Of a DNA stretch of 64,000 bases, positions 48,499 to 57,549 are shown piece after piece. The translations under genes and the position numbers were made by a program. The stretch's first letter is position 1, and each line of letters opens with the position of its first letter. Origin of the DNA: Pseudoalteromonas sp. A25 (GTDB taxonomy: Bacteria; Pseudomonadota; Gammaproteobacteria; Enterobacterales; Alteromonadaceae); the NCBI RefSeq assembly GCF_009176705.1, contig NZ_AP021846.1, positions 3,384,501 to 3,448,500 on the forward strand, in the 5' to 3' direction. A model generated the notes under the pieces. The model had not been told where the DNA came from. It was given only the letters and a program-made list of their open reading frames with translations, and ran no database searches.

Positions 48499-48839
48499 CA
48501 TTGTAACAGCGCCATTAATTGACTGATTTTTTCGAGGGTTAATTCACCCATTTGTTCGGGGTTAGAAAGCGCATAGAGTACCCCCTCAACGTGGCTATGA
48601 TCTATATCACCACGCATTTCTAATAAATTTGCCCATAACTCTATTTCATCAATATCTACCTGTCCTTGCAGTACTTGCCTCAAAGCAGCACATATATCGA
48701 CGTTACTAACAACGTAGCAGCTCTGATCCTGTGGATAATTCATCAGGCGTGTGTAGACATTTTGATAGCCTGGCGCAAAACGCACCAACGTTGCTAAATC
48801 TTGGTAATGGGCTGTGGTATTATCTATGTCGTTATTCAT
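48498..48839 (-). CDS. Small hypothetical protein, 113 residues
   Basis: From the ATG at 48839. Family not recognised. The protein is acidic and mostly helical (VDIDEIELWANLLEMRGDIDHS, LTLEKISQLMALLQ), without signal peptide or membrane segment. The longer open frame is rejected because it runs into the divergent neighbour. Its ATG and the ATG of the CWC gene are only 15 bases apart, so the two share promoter space. Confidence 0.65.
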   Translation of the reverse strand: MNNDIDNTTAHYQDLATLVRFAPGYQNVYTRLMNYPQDQSCYVVSNVDICAALRQVLQGQVDIDEIELWANLLEMRGDIDHSHVEGVLYALSNPEQMGELTLEKISQLMALLQ

Positions 48840-48854
48840 CACGTTGGAAATTTC

Positions 48855-49184
48855 ATGCTCTGTTCTAATTGCAAGCAACAAATCAATTGCAGTGCCAATC
48901 AGCAATGCTGGTGTATGGAGTTGCCCAACATTTTACCTTTATCAGACGCTGATGGCTGTTTATGCCGAGCTTGTTTGATCACAAAGTTACGCACGTACAT
49001 TGATAGCTTAAGCCAAAAGCCCATAGCGGAGCAACTGGCATTAGCCCGTCCGTTCAAGCATTCAGCGGCCATTGAAGGGCTTGATTACAGCATTGAAAAA
49101 GGCTTTTTAGTCATGAGTCGCTGGGCGCATCTAAAACGCGGCAGCTGTTGTGGCAATGGCTGTAAACACTGCCCTTTTAGCTAA
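48855..49184 (+). CDS. Cysteine-rich CWC / DUF5522-type protein
   Basis: 109 residues from the ATG at 48855. The N-terminus has the CxxC...CWC arrangement of the cysteine-rich CWC family (CSNCKQQINC, QCWC, CLCRAC) and the C-terminus matches a DUF5522-like motif (DYSIEKGFLVMSRWAHLKRG, then GNGCKHCPF). Twelve or so cysteines suggest metal binding. Fusion of these two small families in one protein has been seen in gammaproteobacteria. Function unknown. It converges on sseA with a 4-base overlap. Confidence 0.75.
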   Translation: MLCSNCKQQINCSANQQCWCMELPNILPLSDADGCLCRACLITKLRTYIDSLSQKPIAEQLALARPFKHSAAIEGLDYSIEKGFLVMSRWAHLKRGSCCGNGCKHCPFS

Positions 49185-50008
49185 ACACCCGTTGCAACAG
49201 GCAAATCACTAGGTTGTCCCCATTCGCTCCAAGAGCCATCATATACCGCCAAGTTTACAAAGCCGCACTCATCTGCTGCCATTGCTAAAATGCAGGCCGT
49301 TACGCCAGAGCCACAGCTAAACTGCAAGGCTTGATCGGTCACGCCTAAGTTTGCAAAAAGCGTCTTTAATGCTTCCACTGACTTTACCAAACCTTGCTCA
49401 TTGAGTATTTGCTGATACGGTAGATTTTTACTATTGGGAATATGCCCACTTCGCATGTTTTCTCGCGGCTCTGAGTCTTCGCCTGTAAAACGTTTAGTCC
49501 CACGCGCATCAAGTAAAAGTATCGCGTCATTATTTATCGCTCTGAGCACCTGCTGACTATCAATAAAGTAATTCGCTCGCGGTTTTGCAACAAAATCTCC
49601 CACGTCTTGATTGATGGCGTACTCTTGCACACACGGCAAATCAAGTGCTTGCCAACGCGGTAAACCGCCATCGAGCACGTATACCTGCTCAAAGCCCATA
49701 CTTTTAAACATCCACCACGCTCTTGCAGCACTAAACAACCCCATGTCGTCATAAACAACGACGGTATCTGTTTGATTAATACCTAGCTGGCGCATATTGG
49801 CTTGAAATTGCGTACTTTCGCACATGCTATTAGGTAAATCTGTATTGGGATCTGATAAAGCACCACTGATATCAAAACGTTTTGCGCCGTGAATAATGGC
49901 ACTCGGAGCATAGGATGTCTTTACGCCGGGCTTGACTATGCCAGCGTCCAATACATGCACTTTATTGAGGTGCTCAGCCAGCCATTCACAGCTTTTTAAA
50001 TTCTTCAC
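49181..50008 (-). CDS. sseA: 3-mercaptopyruvate/thiosulfate sulfurtransferase
   Basis: 275 residues with two rhodanese domains. The active-site loop CGSGVTAC near residue 230 is the 3-mercaptopyruvate-sulfurtransferase form rather than the CRKGVT thiosulfate form. The inactive N-terminal domain has VVVYDDMGLFSAARAWW. It moves sulfur from 3-mercaptopyruvate to a thiol acceptor. A single gene. Confidence 0.9.
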   Translation of the reverse strand: MKNLKSCEWLAEHLNKVHVLDAGIVKPGVKTSYAPSAIIHGAKRFDISGALSDPNTDLPNSMCESTQFQANMRQLGINQTDTVVVYDDMGLFSAARAWWMFKSMGFEQVYVLDGGLPRWQALDLPCVQEYAINQDVGDFVAKPRANYFIDSQQVLRAINNDAILLLDARGTKRFTGEDSEPRENMRSGHIPNSKNLPYQQILNEQGLVKSVEALKTLFANLGVTDQALQFSCGSGVTACILAMAADECGFVNLAVYDGSWSEWGQPSDLPVATGV

Positions 50009-50104
50009 TTCTACTCCTTTTTGTTCACCGTAACAGATGAAGTTTTATATATTATCAAGTTATACTAGGCCAATATAATGGTGCAATAAAGCTTCGATAT
50101 AATT

Positions 50105-51142
50105 TTGAAAACACTGCAAACTGAACAGGTAAAAGGTCCAATTCTCGTCGTATTACCTAAATTTATTGGTGATGCTATCAATGCTATACCTGCTATGAAG
50201 CTCTTACATACCCTGTATCCCAATAATAAATTAGTGCTGTTAGCCAGCGCTGCCGTATGCGAATTGCTCACTCGAGCTGAATTTACTAACCTTGATTTTG
50301 TATGCGTTGATAGTTTTGGCAAAAGCAGAGTTTCAATAAAACTGATTAACGAATTACGAAAGCGTAAATTGTCACTCGCTTTTTTATTTAGGGGCTCGCT
50401 TGGCGATGCGTTATTGTGCAAACTTGCTGGCATAAGGACACTTATTGGTTATGCACAAAATGGTCGTTCTCCGCTGTTAAGTTACGCTCTGAGACTAAAC
50501 CCTAACCATCACTATATCAATCGCTATTGTAGACTTATCAATGAGCCTCATAACAACCCTTTTGCGTATTTTACTCATCCAACTTTGCGCACTGACTCAT
50601 ATACACGCCCTGATAATAGCCAAAATAGAAAAGTCATTTGTGTATATATGGGTAGTGCAAATAAGGGGACTAGATATTACCCAAGTCAAAGTGCCCACAC
50701 TGCACTTTCACAAATCGCTCGGCAAACTGAGTGTGAGTTCTTGCTTATAGGCGCTGAGCACGAAAAAGCAGACAATGCTCAATTATGTCATGCGTTAAAG
50801 TCAAGTAATATCGAAGTGACTGATCTCAGCGGTAAAACCAATATGACAGAACTAGTCGACACTATCGCACAGTCAAATTTAATGATTAGTATAGATTCTG
50901 GCCCCATGCATATTGCATGTGCTGTTAACGTAAATTGTATCGCTTTGGTTGGCATAGGCACGAGCCCTTGGTCATCTGTCGAGCCACTCACAAAACGATG
51001 CATCCCTCTTTTTGCTAACCCTCTTATGCTTGATGATTCAAAAAAGCTCGCATCTATCTCACCAGATAAACTAGCAAAACTTGCAATCAACTTACTTAAA
51101 ACACAAATCGACAAGGACACTGAACGTGAATACTCGCAATAA
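50105..51142 (+). CDS. Glycosyltransferase family 9 (heptosyltransferase-like)
   Basis: 345 residues with a TTG start at 50105; no ATG lies before the conserved N-terminus ILVVLPKFIGDAINAIPA, so a non-ATG start is needed. The family 9 layout is clear, including ISIDSGPMHIACAV near residue 263 and LVGIGTSPWSSV. Such enzymes add heptose or related sugars to the LPS inner core at the inner membrane. It overlaps the next glycosyltransferase by 17 bases, so the pair likely builds LPS core. Confidence 0.85.
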   Translation: MKTLQTEQVKGPILVVLPKFIGDAINAIPAMKLLHTLYPNNKLVLLASAAVCELLTRAEFTNLDFVCVDSFGKSRVSIKLINELRKRKLSLAFLFRGSLGDALLCKLAGIRTLIGYAQNGRSPLLSYALRLNPNHHYINRYCRLINEPHNNPFAYFTHPTLRTDSYTRPDNSQNRKVICVYMGSANKGTRYYPSQSAHTALSQIARQTECEFLLIGAEHEKADNAQLCHALKSSNIEVTDLSGKTNMTELVDTIAQSNLMISIDSGPMHIACAVNVNCIALVGIGTSPWSSVEPLTKRCIPLFANPLMLDDSKKLASISPDKLAKLAINLLKTQIDKDTEREYSQ

Positions 51143-51911
51143 GACAACCCCCATTCCCGTAAGTGTATTCATTGTCACGTTAAATGAGCAACGCTACATA
51201 GCGCAAGTACTAGAAAGCATAAAAAGCTTTGCTGAAATTATCGTTGTAGACTCTGGCAGTTCTGATGAAACAGTTAGTATCGCAGAGCATTTTGGCGCAA
51301 AAGTTTACCACCAAGATTGGTTGGGGTTTGCCAAGCAAAAGCAGTTTGCTTTGGAAAAGTGCAGTTATGACTGGGTACTTAACTTAGATGCAGATGAAGT
51401 ATTGACTGATGCTTGTATCGACGAAATTATTAAACAAATTGAGCTCGATAAGTATTCTGCAGTGCGCTTTCAACGGGATGATATTTTTATCTATAAAAAG
51501 CCCAGTTTACTTGCTCGCAAAGATAATAATGTGCGATTTTATAAACGCAATAACGCAAAATTTAACGTAAATCAACAAGTACACGAAAGTGCTAAAATTG
51601 AAGGACCAGAGCTCAAATCAACAGCGAGCTTTGTTCATCATGGGTACAATGAAGTCGCAACGCTAGTTCTGAAAACCAACGACTACTCCACATTAAAAGC
51701 GCAAGACAAATTTGCCAGTAACAAGCGCAGCTCTCTAGTTAAACTACTACTGGTTTTTCCTGTTACTTTTATCAAAGAGTTTTTTATCAGAAGAAAAATA
51801 TTTTCGGGCAGAAGAGGCTTTATTTTATCGATGATAAATGCGCAGTACGCTTTTTTAAAAGAAGCAAAACTTTTTGAGCTCCACGAAAAAGCGAAGCATC
51901 AACAAAACTAG
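51126..51911 (+). CDS. Glycosyltransferase family 2 (LPS-core, WaaE/KdtX-like)
   Basis: 261 residues from the GTG at 51126, preceded by AAGGA with 8-base spacing. The GT-A fold shows VFIVTLNEQRYIAQVLES, VVDSGSSDETVSIAEHFGA, and LNLDADEVLTDA with the DxD-like metal site. KQVHESAK-type residues of the WaaE group appear as NQQVHESAKIEG. It probably adds a hexose to the LPS core. It is coupled to the family 9 gene and overlaps the convergent globin gene by 4 bases. Confidence 0.86.
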   Translation: MNTRNKTTPIPVSVFIVTLNEQRYIAQVLESIKSFAEIIVVDSGSSDETVSIAEHFGAKVYHQDWLGFAKQKQFALEKCSYDWVLNLDADEVLTDACIDEIIKQIELDKYSAVRFQRDDIFIYKKPSLLARKDNNVRFYKRNNAKFNVNQQVHESAKIEGPELKSTASFVHHGYNEVATLVLKTNDYSTLKAQDKFASNKRSSLVKLLLVFPVTFIKEFFIRRKIFSGRRGFILSMINAQYAFLKEAKLFELHEKAKHQQN

Positions 51912-52342
51912 ATCTTTATTATCTGTGCACGCATTGGAGCCAAACGCGCTAGAATTTTATTTTGTATTGGATGAGCAATACCCGTTTCGCTCATGGCGGC
52001 TATCAGCAAGTCTACCGTATGATTGAAGTCATGTTCATTAATTTGCATGCCTGTGTGGATCTGCGCCATGCTGTCACCTTCGTACGTGCACGGGCCATCT
52101 AATACATCACACATATGGGCAATAAATCCAGCACGAAAATGGCTCACATTGGTTTGCTTAAAATAGGCAAAAACCACATCATCTTTACCGATTTGATTGA
52201 TAAACGCATCCACTAGCTTCTCTAACCCAGCTTGTTCGCCTACCTGCTGATATAAAGAGTTTGGTGAGCTTTGACAGGCTGGTAACGCAATCAGCATGGT
52301 TATAATAAGTAATACGTTTTTGTAAAGTTTGCCCAGCGCCAT
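51908..52342 (-). CDS. Group 1 truncated haemoglobin with a lipoprotein signal
   Basis: 144 residues. The signal ends in LPAC near residue 23, a lipobox, so the globin would be membrane-anchored in the periplasm. The truncated globin fold starts at SLYQQVGEQAGLEKLVDAF, has FAYFKQTNV and the proximal-histidine region QIHTGMQINEHDF, where the first His is the likely haem ligand. Group 1 truncated globins bind O2 or NO. Lipoprotein forms are much less common than cytoplasmic ones. It is the last gene of the cupredoxin / GGDEF-EAL / DUF3034 unit. Confidence 0.85.
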   Translation of the reverse strand: MALGKLYKNVLLIITMLIALPACQSSPNSLYQQVGEQAGLEKLVDAFINQIGKDDVVFAYFKQTNVSHFRAGFIAHMCDVLDGPCTYEGDSMAQIHTGMQINEHDFNHTVDLLIAAMSETGIAHPIQNKILARLAPMRAQIIKI

Positions 52343-53164
52343 TTAAAAGTACCCTGTGATAGATAAATACCAACCCATTTGTGCATCAACGCCAGCAATA
52401 GAGCCTAAATCTAACCATGCTGCGGTGATGTTAAACGATTTGTTAGGGAACCACGCGATGAATACATCTTTCCAGTGTGTTTCACCTAACTTCAAATTAT
52501 TTGGCTTTTCACGAAACTCAACCCCAATCGCCACCTCTCTGGAGAGAAATACCGCACTACTGGCTTCCAGTAACCATGCCTTATCCGCTTGCTTCCCGCC
52601 AAACCCTAGTAAACCAATTTGGTTGGCCTCACTGTATCTCGTTGTTATACTCCAAAACCAGTTGTAGCCATTGATTGCACCCAAATGCAACTTACTTGCA
52701 GCTAAATAGATATCATCACCACGGGTACTATGCGCACCTAAAAGCTTGGCCACTTTGCCATCTTTTAATGATTTATGCTGTACGCCCACACTCAGTTGTG
52801 GCCATTTACTATACACAATATCGCCATAAAGCCTCACTTTAACGCCACTTACTGTTTGCTTAATACGGGTACTTAAGGCTGGAACATCAAATGTCTGCTG
52901 CGCGTAACTAAGCTCAACGCGGTCAAATAAATTACCTTGAAGAGCACACACATCTAACCGATAGTTTTTAACACTACCGCGACTACAAAAGCTACTAATA
53001 GACCATTCATTCTCGCTCGCATAGCCGGCCAATTGAGCCCAAGGAACAAGCCCCCCACCCGCACTGCCTTCTACTTGCGACACCCCAGGTGTTGCCAGCA
53101 ATTTACCATCGGCAAATACTGCACTGCAAAACAGTAGCAGCGATAAAAAGCTAATCCACTTCAT
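52343..53164 (-). CDS. DUF3034 exported protein
   Basis: 273 residues from the ATG at 53164. A signal peptide (cleavage near VFA/DG) precedes GKLLATPGVSQVEGSAGGGLVPWAQLAGYA, the opening of DUF3034 proteins, then an alternating beta-barrel-like pattern up to a C-terminal phenylalanine (YLSITGYF), as in outer-membrane barrels. Function of the family is not known. It overlaps the GGDEF-EAL gene by 14 bases and abuts the globin gene with no spacer, so the unit is tightly coupled. Confidence 0.8.
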   Translation of the reverse strand: MKWISFLSLLLFCSAVFADGKLLATPGVSQVEGSAGGGLVPWAQLAGYASENEWSISSFCSRGSVKNYRLDVCALQGNLFDRVELSYAQQTFDVPALSTRIKQTVSGVKVRLYGDIVYSKWPQLSVGVQHKSLKDGKVAKLLGAHSTRGDDIYLAASKLHLGAINGYNWFWSITTRYSEANQIGLLGFGGKQADKAWLLEASSAVFLSREVAIGVEFREKPNNLKLGETHWKDVFIAWFPNKSFNITAAWLDLGSIAGVDAQMGWYLSITGYF

Positions 53165-55466
53165 GGTAGTTACCAAGCCAATCCAAAAACTCCTGTGCTG
53201 GAAGTGGCCGACTTAAATGATAGCCTTGTGCATAATCACAACGCATTTGTTTAAGTAGATTTAAAGACTCTAAGTTCTCAACCCCCTCTGAAACCACCGA
53301 AAAACCCAATTGATGCCCCAGAGAAATTGTTGATTGCACAATACATTGATCTTGGTGCGACTCGTTCAATTTTAAAATAAACACTTTATCCAGCTTTAAC
53401 TCATCAATAGGTAGCATTTTCAGTCTACCTAACGAAGTTTGACCAACACCATAATCGTCTAACGAGATCATCACCCCCAGTGATTTTAGTGCTTTGAGCG
53501 TGTTGATCCCTTTTTCTTCATTCTCAATCATATCGCGCTCTGTCAGCTCGATGGTTATGAGATTGGCTGGCACTGAATACTTAACAAGCTGCGCTTCTAG
53601 ATGCGGTAAAAAGTGACTATGTGCGATATCTTGCGCTGACACATTAATGGCCGCTTTCATAGTCAGTCCTTCTTTAAGCCAACTGCCAACTTGTGCAACA
53701 ACCGTACATACTACCCACTGCGTTAACTCCACAATAAGTCCTGACTGTTCAGCTAAATCAACAAATAACTCTGGAGAAACCCACTCGCCATTTTCTCGCT
53801 GCCACCTTATCAACGCTTCCACTTTATCGATTTTGCCACTGTTTATATTAAGCTTTGGCTGATAAGCCATAAATAGCTGGCCATCATCATTTTGCAGTGC
53901 ATGCTTAAGCTCATCAATAATTTGCAGACGCTCTAAGTGTGCTTCATCTTCACCATTTTGATAAAAATAAACTTCATGCCCATCTTGCGCTGCTGTATCT
54001 ACCGCAATTAAAGCTCGGCGCACCATATCTTCTGGGGTTTGCGCTTGTTCAGGATACTGCACTACACCGATACTAAAGCGTAAAGTGATCTCTAGTTTTT
54101 GAATCATGTAATGTCGATTGAGTGCCTGCTGTAGTTGCTCAACACACTGCTGCTTTGAAGTGTTGGGTGATGCTTCTATCACGCTTAAAAATTCATCGCC
54201 ACCTAAACGAGCATTGAAACCCACAAACGATTCAGTAGACTCTTTGATCCGTTGTGCAACAGCTTGGATACAACTGTCTCCAACTCGTGGGCCTAACTTA
54301 TCGTTAATATGCCGAAGACCTTTGATATCAAGCGCTATCAAGTAGAAAGCACGCTCTTTATCAATATATTGTGGCAAAAGATCCAAAGCAGCGGTGCGAT
54401 TATAAAAATCGGTTAAGGTGTCATGACGAGCTTGAAAGCGGATCTGCTTCTCTCGTGTTTGAATGTCTTCACCCATTTCCTGAAAAGCATCAACCAGTTC
54501 ACACACTTCTTTGCTGGGCCGTGACTCTGAAATGGTTGCACGATAATTCCCTTGAGCAAACTGTTTTGCCATAACCGTTAATTGCAAAAGCGGTGTGGCT
54601 AAGTTGCTCGCTAAGATTCCACTGGTAATAAAACCCAAAATAATAGTACCAAATGACAGCAAAATAACGGTGAGCACGAGCTTATCAAACTCTTGATAAT
54701 GCTCACTCAAATCGGCACTTAGCACAACACGAATTGGGTTAGCTTCTAGTCCTGGCAGTTCTAGCTTTGCACTTAGGTAGACAGGGTCTTCACTAAACCA
54801 GCGTTCCACAATTTGACTGTCTATGTACTCAAGTAGGGTCAAGTGAGGCGGATGGTCATCCAAAGTGGTTGCTTTGAGTCCGGTGTGCGTTGCGATAAAG
54901 CTAATTTCCATGCCCGTTAATTCTTTTAGCTCTTTAGCAACCGCACTATCAATTTTGAACCCTACCACGCTGTATGCGATGGTACGCGGTGCCTTAACGG
55001 GTAAAACAATTACTTGATACAAGTTCTCACTTATCACCATAAAAGAAGAACTACTGCCTTGTGCCAGTAATTGTTTTAACAACTTTGATGTATCGGTGGG
55101 CAGTGTAATGTCGCTTTTATCTGCCGATATCAACTTGCCGCGGGTATTAAATAACAGCATTAAATCAGCATCTATACGCTGGCTATGGTTATATAGCACA
55201 CTGCTTATTGTATCCGCATCTTGGGTTGCAACAGCTTGTTTAAAACCAAAGTCAGCAGTTAATACTGTTGCAGCAGTCACCAACAGCCGCTCTTTTGCTT
55301 TTAAATATTGCTGATATACATTTTGTGCCACTTGCATGTCTTGCTGCACTTGGCTCTCATTAAAATGGCTGGTTGACCACCAAAAGCTTACTAAACTCGA
55401 CACTGCAGTAAGCAATACTAGACCAACGCATAACATGATAATGCGATGTTTTAAGCTAGTTCCCAT
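53151..55466 (-). CDS. Membrane GGDEF-EAL protein with periplasmic sensor and HAMP
   Basis: 771 residues from the ATG at 55466 (AAGGA five bases upstream). One membrane helix near residues 7-30, a periplasmic sensor region (~35-260), a second helix (~265-290) and a HAMP region come first. LGGDEF (422-426) and EAL (550-552) motifs are intact, as are NVSAQD, ELTERD, LDDYG, LKLDKVF and SEGVEN of the EAL domain, so both synthesis and breakdown of c-di-GMP are possible. It overlaps the cupredoxin gene by 11 bases and DUF3034 by 14, so it is one operon. Confidence 0.9.
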   Translation of the reverse strand: MGTSLKHRIIMLCVGLVLLTAVSSLVSFWWSTSHFNESQVQQDMQVAQNVYQQYLKAKERLLVTAATVLTADFGFKQAVATQDADTISSVLYNHSQRIDADLMLLFNTRGKLISADKSDITLPTDTSKLLKQLLAQGSSSSFMVISENLYQVIVLPVKAPRTIAYSVVGFKIDSAVAKELKELTGMEISFIATHTGLKATTLDDHPPHLTLLEYIDSQIVERWFSEDPVYLSAKLELPGLEANPIRVVLSADLSEHYQEFDKLVLTVILLSFGTIILGFITSGILASNLATPLLQLTVMAKQFAQGNYRATISESRPSKEVCELVDAFQEMGEDIQTREKQIRFQARHDTLTDFYNRTAALDLLPQYIDKERAFYLIALDIKGLRHINDKLGPRVGDSCIQAVAQRIKESTESFVGFNARLGGDEFLSVIEASPNTSKQQCVEQLQQALNRHYMIQKLEITLRFSIGVVQYPEQAQTPEDMVRRALIAVDTAAQDGHEVYFYQNGEDEAHLERLQIIDELKHALQNDDGQLFMAYQPKLNINSGKIDKVEALIRWQRENGEWVSPELFVDLAEQSGLIVELTQWVVCTVVAQVGSWLKEGLTMKAAINVSAQDIAHSHFLPHLEAQLVKYSVPANLITIELTERDMIENEEKGINTLKALKSLGVMISLDDYGVGQTSLGRLKMLPIDELKLDKVFILKLNESHQDQCIVQSTISLGHQLGFSVVSEGVENLESLNLLKQMRCDYAQGYHLSRPLPAQEFLDWLGNYHEVD

Positions 55467-56118
55467 GATGTTCCTTAAACATTTCACCAAATGTATTACG
55501 AGGTAACGGCGCTGTTAGTTCAATTTCTACCTTGGCTTCACTCATATCCACAGGCCAATTGTGCTTAACACGCTCTGTTATTTCTTCTTTTTGCTGAGGG
55601 TGCCATACAAAGTAAGACCTCGTACTGTCTGGCAGAGTCACTTTTCCGCGCTTATCAGAAACAAAGTGAGCCGGTGAGTTTGCCACATAGATGTAGCCAA
55701 CCATTGAATCATGAATATTACACCCTAGCACCACGACCCCAGGCTGCTCAAAAACGATGGGCGCTTTTGGTGTTCCTGCATATAGTTTAAGTTCAAACGG
55801 TTTTGCTGGCGAAAAAGAATAAACATGATGTCGAATATCATCACTATTAGGAAAAGACACCTGTTGCCCTTGAACAATTGTCAGTAGCTTGGGCTCAAAT
55901 TGTTTTTGAACCTGATCCATAATTGCGGGTGTGTTCATAACCGACTTGTGCGGTTTACTTGCCGCAGCCCCTAGTAACTCAACCACCGCATTCTCTACTG
56001 GCTCGTCAAATTGATCGACTAACGTCAATGTCTTTGCCTGTATCGCGCTACTGAGGCAGCTTAATATCGACAAACCCAGTGCAGAAACGATGTACTTGTT
56101 AAGATTGTTACGGGGCAT
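55456..56118 (-). CDS. Exported cupredoxin-like (methylamine-utilisation-type) protein
   Basis: 220 residues with a signal peptide (cleavage near AIQA/KT). A blue-copper fold is suggested by NSDDIRHHVYSF (first His) and VVLGCNIHDSMVGYI (Cys, His and Met), in the order of a type 1 copper site. This is the periplasmic cupredoxin found with methylamine-utilisation genes elsewhere; no such pathway is here. It is the first gene of the operon leading to the GGDEF-EAL sensor. Confidence 0.82.
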   Translation of the reverse strand: MPRNNLNKYIVSALGLSILSCLSSAIQAKTLTLVDQFDEPVENAVVELLGAAASKPHKSVMNTPAIMDQVQKQFEPKLLTIVQGQQVSFPNSDDIRHHVYSFSPAKPFELKLYAGTPKAPIVFEQPGVVVLGCNIHDSMVGYIYVANSPAHFVSDKRGKVTLPDSTRSYFVWHPQQKEEITERVKHNWPVDMSEAKVEIELTAPLPRNTFGEMFKEHHGN

Positions 56119-56198
56119 ACCTTGCCTTTAGTTATTCTATATTAACTGTAAGTTAAATGGACTAATCAGACAATTGCAAGGCATTTAGTAGATAAGCA

Positions 56199-56227
56199 CC
56201 AATAAACACCCAAACGGTGTTTATTGG
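56199..56227. terminator. Strong hairpin between purC and the cupredoxin operon
   Basis: CCAATAAACACC and GGTGTTTATTGG, a perfect 12-bp stem with a 5-base loop, 17 bases after the purC stop on the minus strand. The long T run is missing, but the place and strength suit a terminator. Confidence 0.6.
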
Positions 56228-56243
56228 CTAAGTCTTTGGCAAG

Positions 56244-57350
56244 TTAGCTATTTTCAATTAAACCATACTGGCTATCTAAAATAGCGATAACATCTGCGCG
56301 GGGGTCTTGCGGAATAACCAACTCTTTGCCAACTATTTTGCTGGCAATACCGACATAGGTATCAGATACAGACATCATCACATCGACAGGTAGCTGGTAA
56401 TTTTTGGCTAACTCCTCTCGCTCCCCCATACGATCTTTATTCAACAGCACGTCCGAATCAGGCACATTATTGATCAACAATTGGCGAAAGCCTTCTTTAG
56501 AATTTTCAATAATCTTACCATCGCGATACGCAGGCCCATCCCAAATACGTGATGAGTCTGGTGTACCAACTTCGTCAATATAAATCAGCTTTTCTTGACC
56601 ATCAGTATCTTCGATGTAGCCAAATTCAAACTTAGTATCAACAAAGATTTGGTCTAATTTTGCAAGTTCAGCGCTTATCAAATCGAAGCCTTGAGCCAAA
56701 AGCTTTTCATACTTGGCAACATCATCTTCTGACTTAAAGTTAAATGCACTTAAATTATCAGTGATGTTTTTTCTACTGATGTTTACATCATCAACCGCAG
56801 GTACATCATCAAGACCGGTGATAATTCCCTTCGTAGATGGTGTAATTAAAAGTTCAGGTAGTTTTTGGTTCGCCTGAAGCCCTTCAGGTAACTCAAGACC
56901 ACAAAAGTTGCGAATGCCCTTGGCGTAGTCACGCCACATACTGCCAGTGATATACTGACGTGCTATGGCTTCGACTCTAACGGTACTAGCTTTGCGAACA
57001 ATCCACACGTAAGGATGCGGAATATCAACAATATGATTACCAGCAAGGCCCGCTTCGTCAAACAGCTTGAACCAATGCGCCGCCACACTATTTAAGGCAA
57101 TACCTTTACCTGGCACGCCGTTAAGGCCATTTTCGCCTTGCCAAATACAATCAAATGCTGAAATTCGATCAGAGATCACCATAATTGCCAGCTCGGTACC
57201 CTCTGGTACGTCATACTGTTTTTCAGCGATTAAACGCGCACTATCTTCATCAGTGAGCCAATATACTGAACGAACTTTACCGCTGTGCACAGCACCTTTG
57301 GTACGAATTGGTAGATCGTCATTAACGTCTAAAACTTTGTAGCTACTCAT
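56244..57350 (-). CDS. purC: Phosphoribosylaminoimidazole-succinocarboxamide synthase
   Basis: 368 residues, the longer form found in Vibrio and Alteromonadales. [14 protein letters not shown] at the N-terminus, [25 protein letters not shown], and [15 protein letters not shown] are SAICAR synthetase landmarks. It joins aspartate to CAIR in purine synthesis. No PurR box was recognised in its leader; an imperfect TGCACC/GGTGCA hairpin lies at 57369-57389. Confidence 0.94.
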   Translation of the reverse strand: MSSYKVLDVNDDLPIRTKGAVHSGKVRSVYWLTDEDSARLIAEKQYDVPEGTELAIMVISDRISAFDCIWQGENGLNGVPGKGIALNSVAAHWFKLFDEAGLAGNHIVDIPHPYVWIVRKASTVRVEAIARQYITGSMWRDYAKGIRNFCGLELPEGLQANQKLPELLITPSTKGIITGLDDVPAVDDVNISRKNITDNLSAFNFKSEDDVAKYEKLLAQGFDLISAELAKLDQIFVDTKFEFGYIEDTDGQEKLIYIDEVGTPDSSRIWDGPAYRDGKIIENSKEGFRQLLINNVPDSDVLLNKDRMGEREELAKNYQLPVDVMMSVSDTYVGIASKIVGKELVIPQDPRADVIAILDSQYGLIENS

Positions 57351-57510
57351 TATTTCTCCAAGGCCGGATGCACCTTGCTAAAGGGTGCAAAAAAATGAGG
57401 GGGTTAGGAGGCGTTATAATAATCGTTCAGCGACAAAATCACAATCGGCAACGCGACTTGCCGCACAAAGTTTAGGTTTCAACGACACAAGGTTTAGCCT
57501 CACGTTAATC

Positions 57511-57525
57511 TGATATACCATATCA
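57511..57525. promoter_or_regulatory. Palindromic candidate operator before the ABC gene
   Basis: TGATAT-ACC-ATATCA, a perfect 6+6 palindrome inside a larger imperfect one, TTAATC...AATAA at 57505-57529. It ends 25 bases before the ABC ATG. It could be a metal-regulator site (a Zur-like role is a guess) or coincide with the -10 region. Confidence 0.4.
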
Positions 57526-57549
57526 ATAAAGCAGCACTGGCGATGTACA

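Noticed and set aside
49181..50008. Thiosulfate sulfurtransferase (rhodanese) instead of SseA
   Set aside because: The active-site loop CGSGVTAC is the mercaptopyruvate form.
57369..57389. TGCACC/GGTGCA hairpin in the purC leader as a riboswitch or PurR site
   Set aside because: Too short for a purine riboswitch and unlike the PurR operator.
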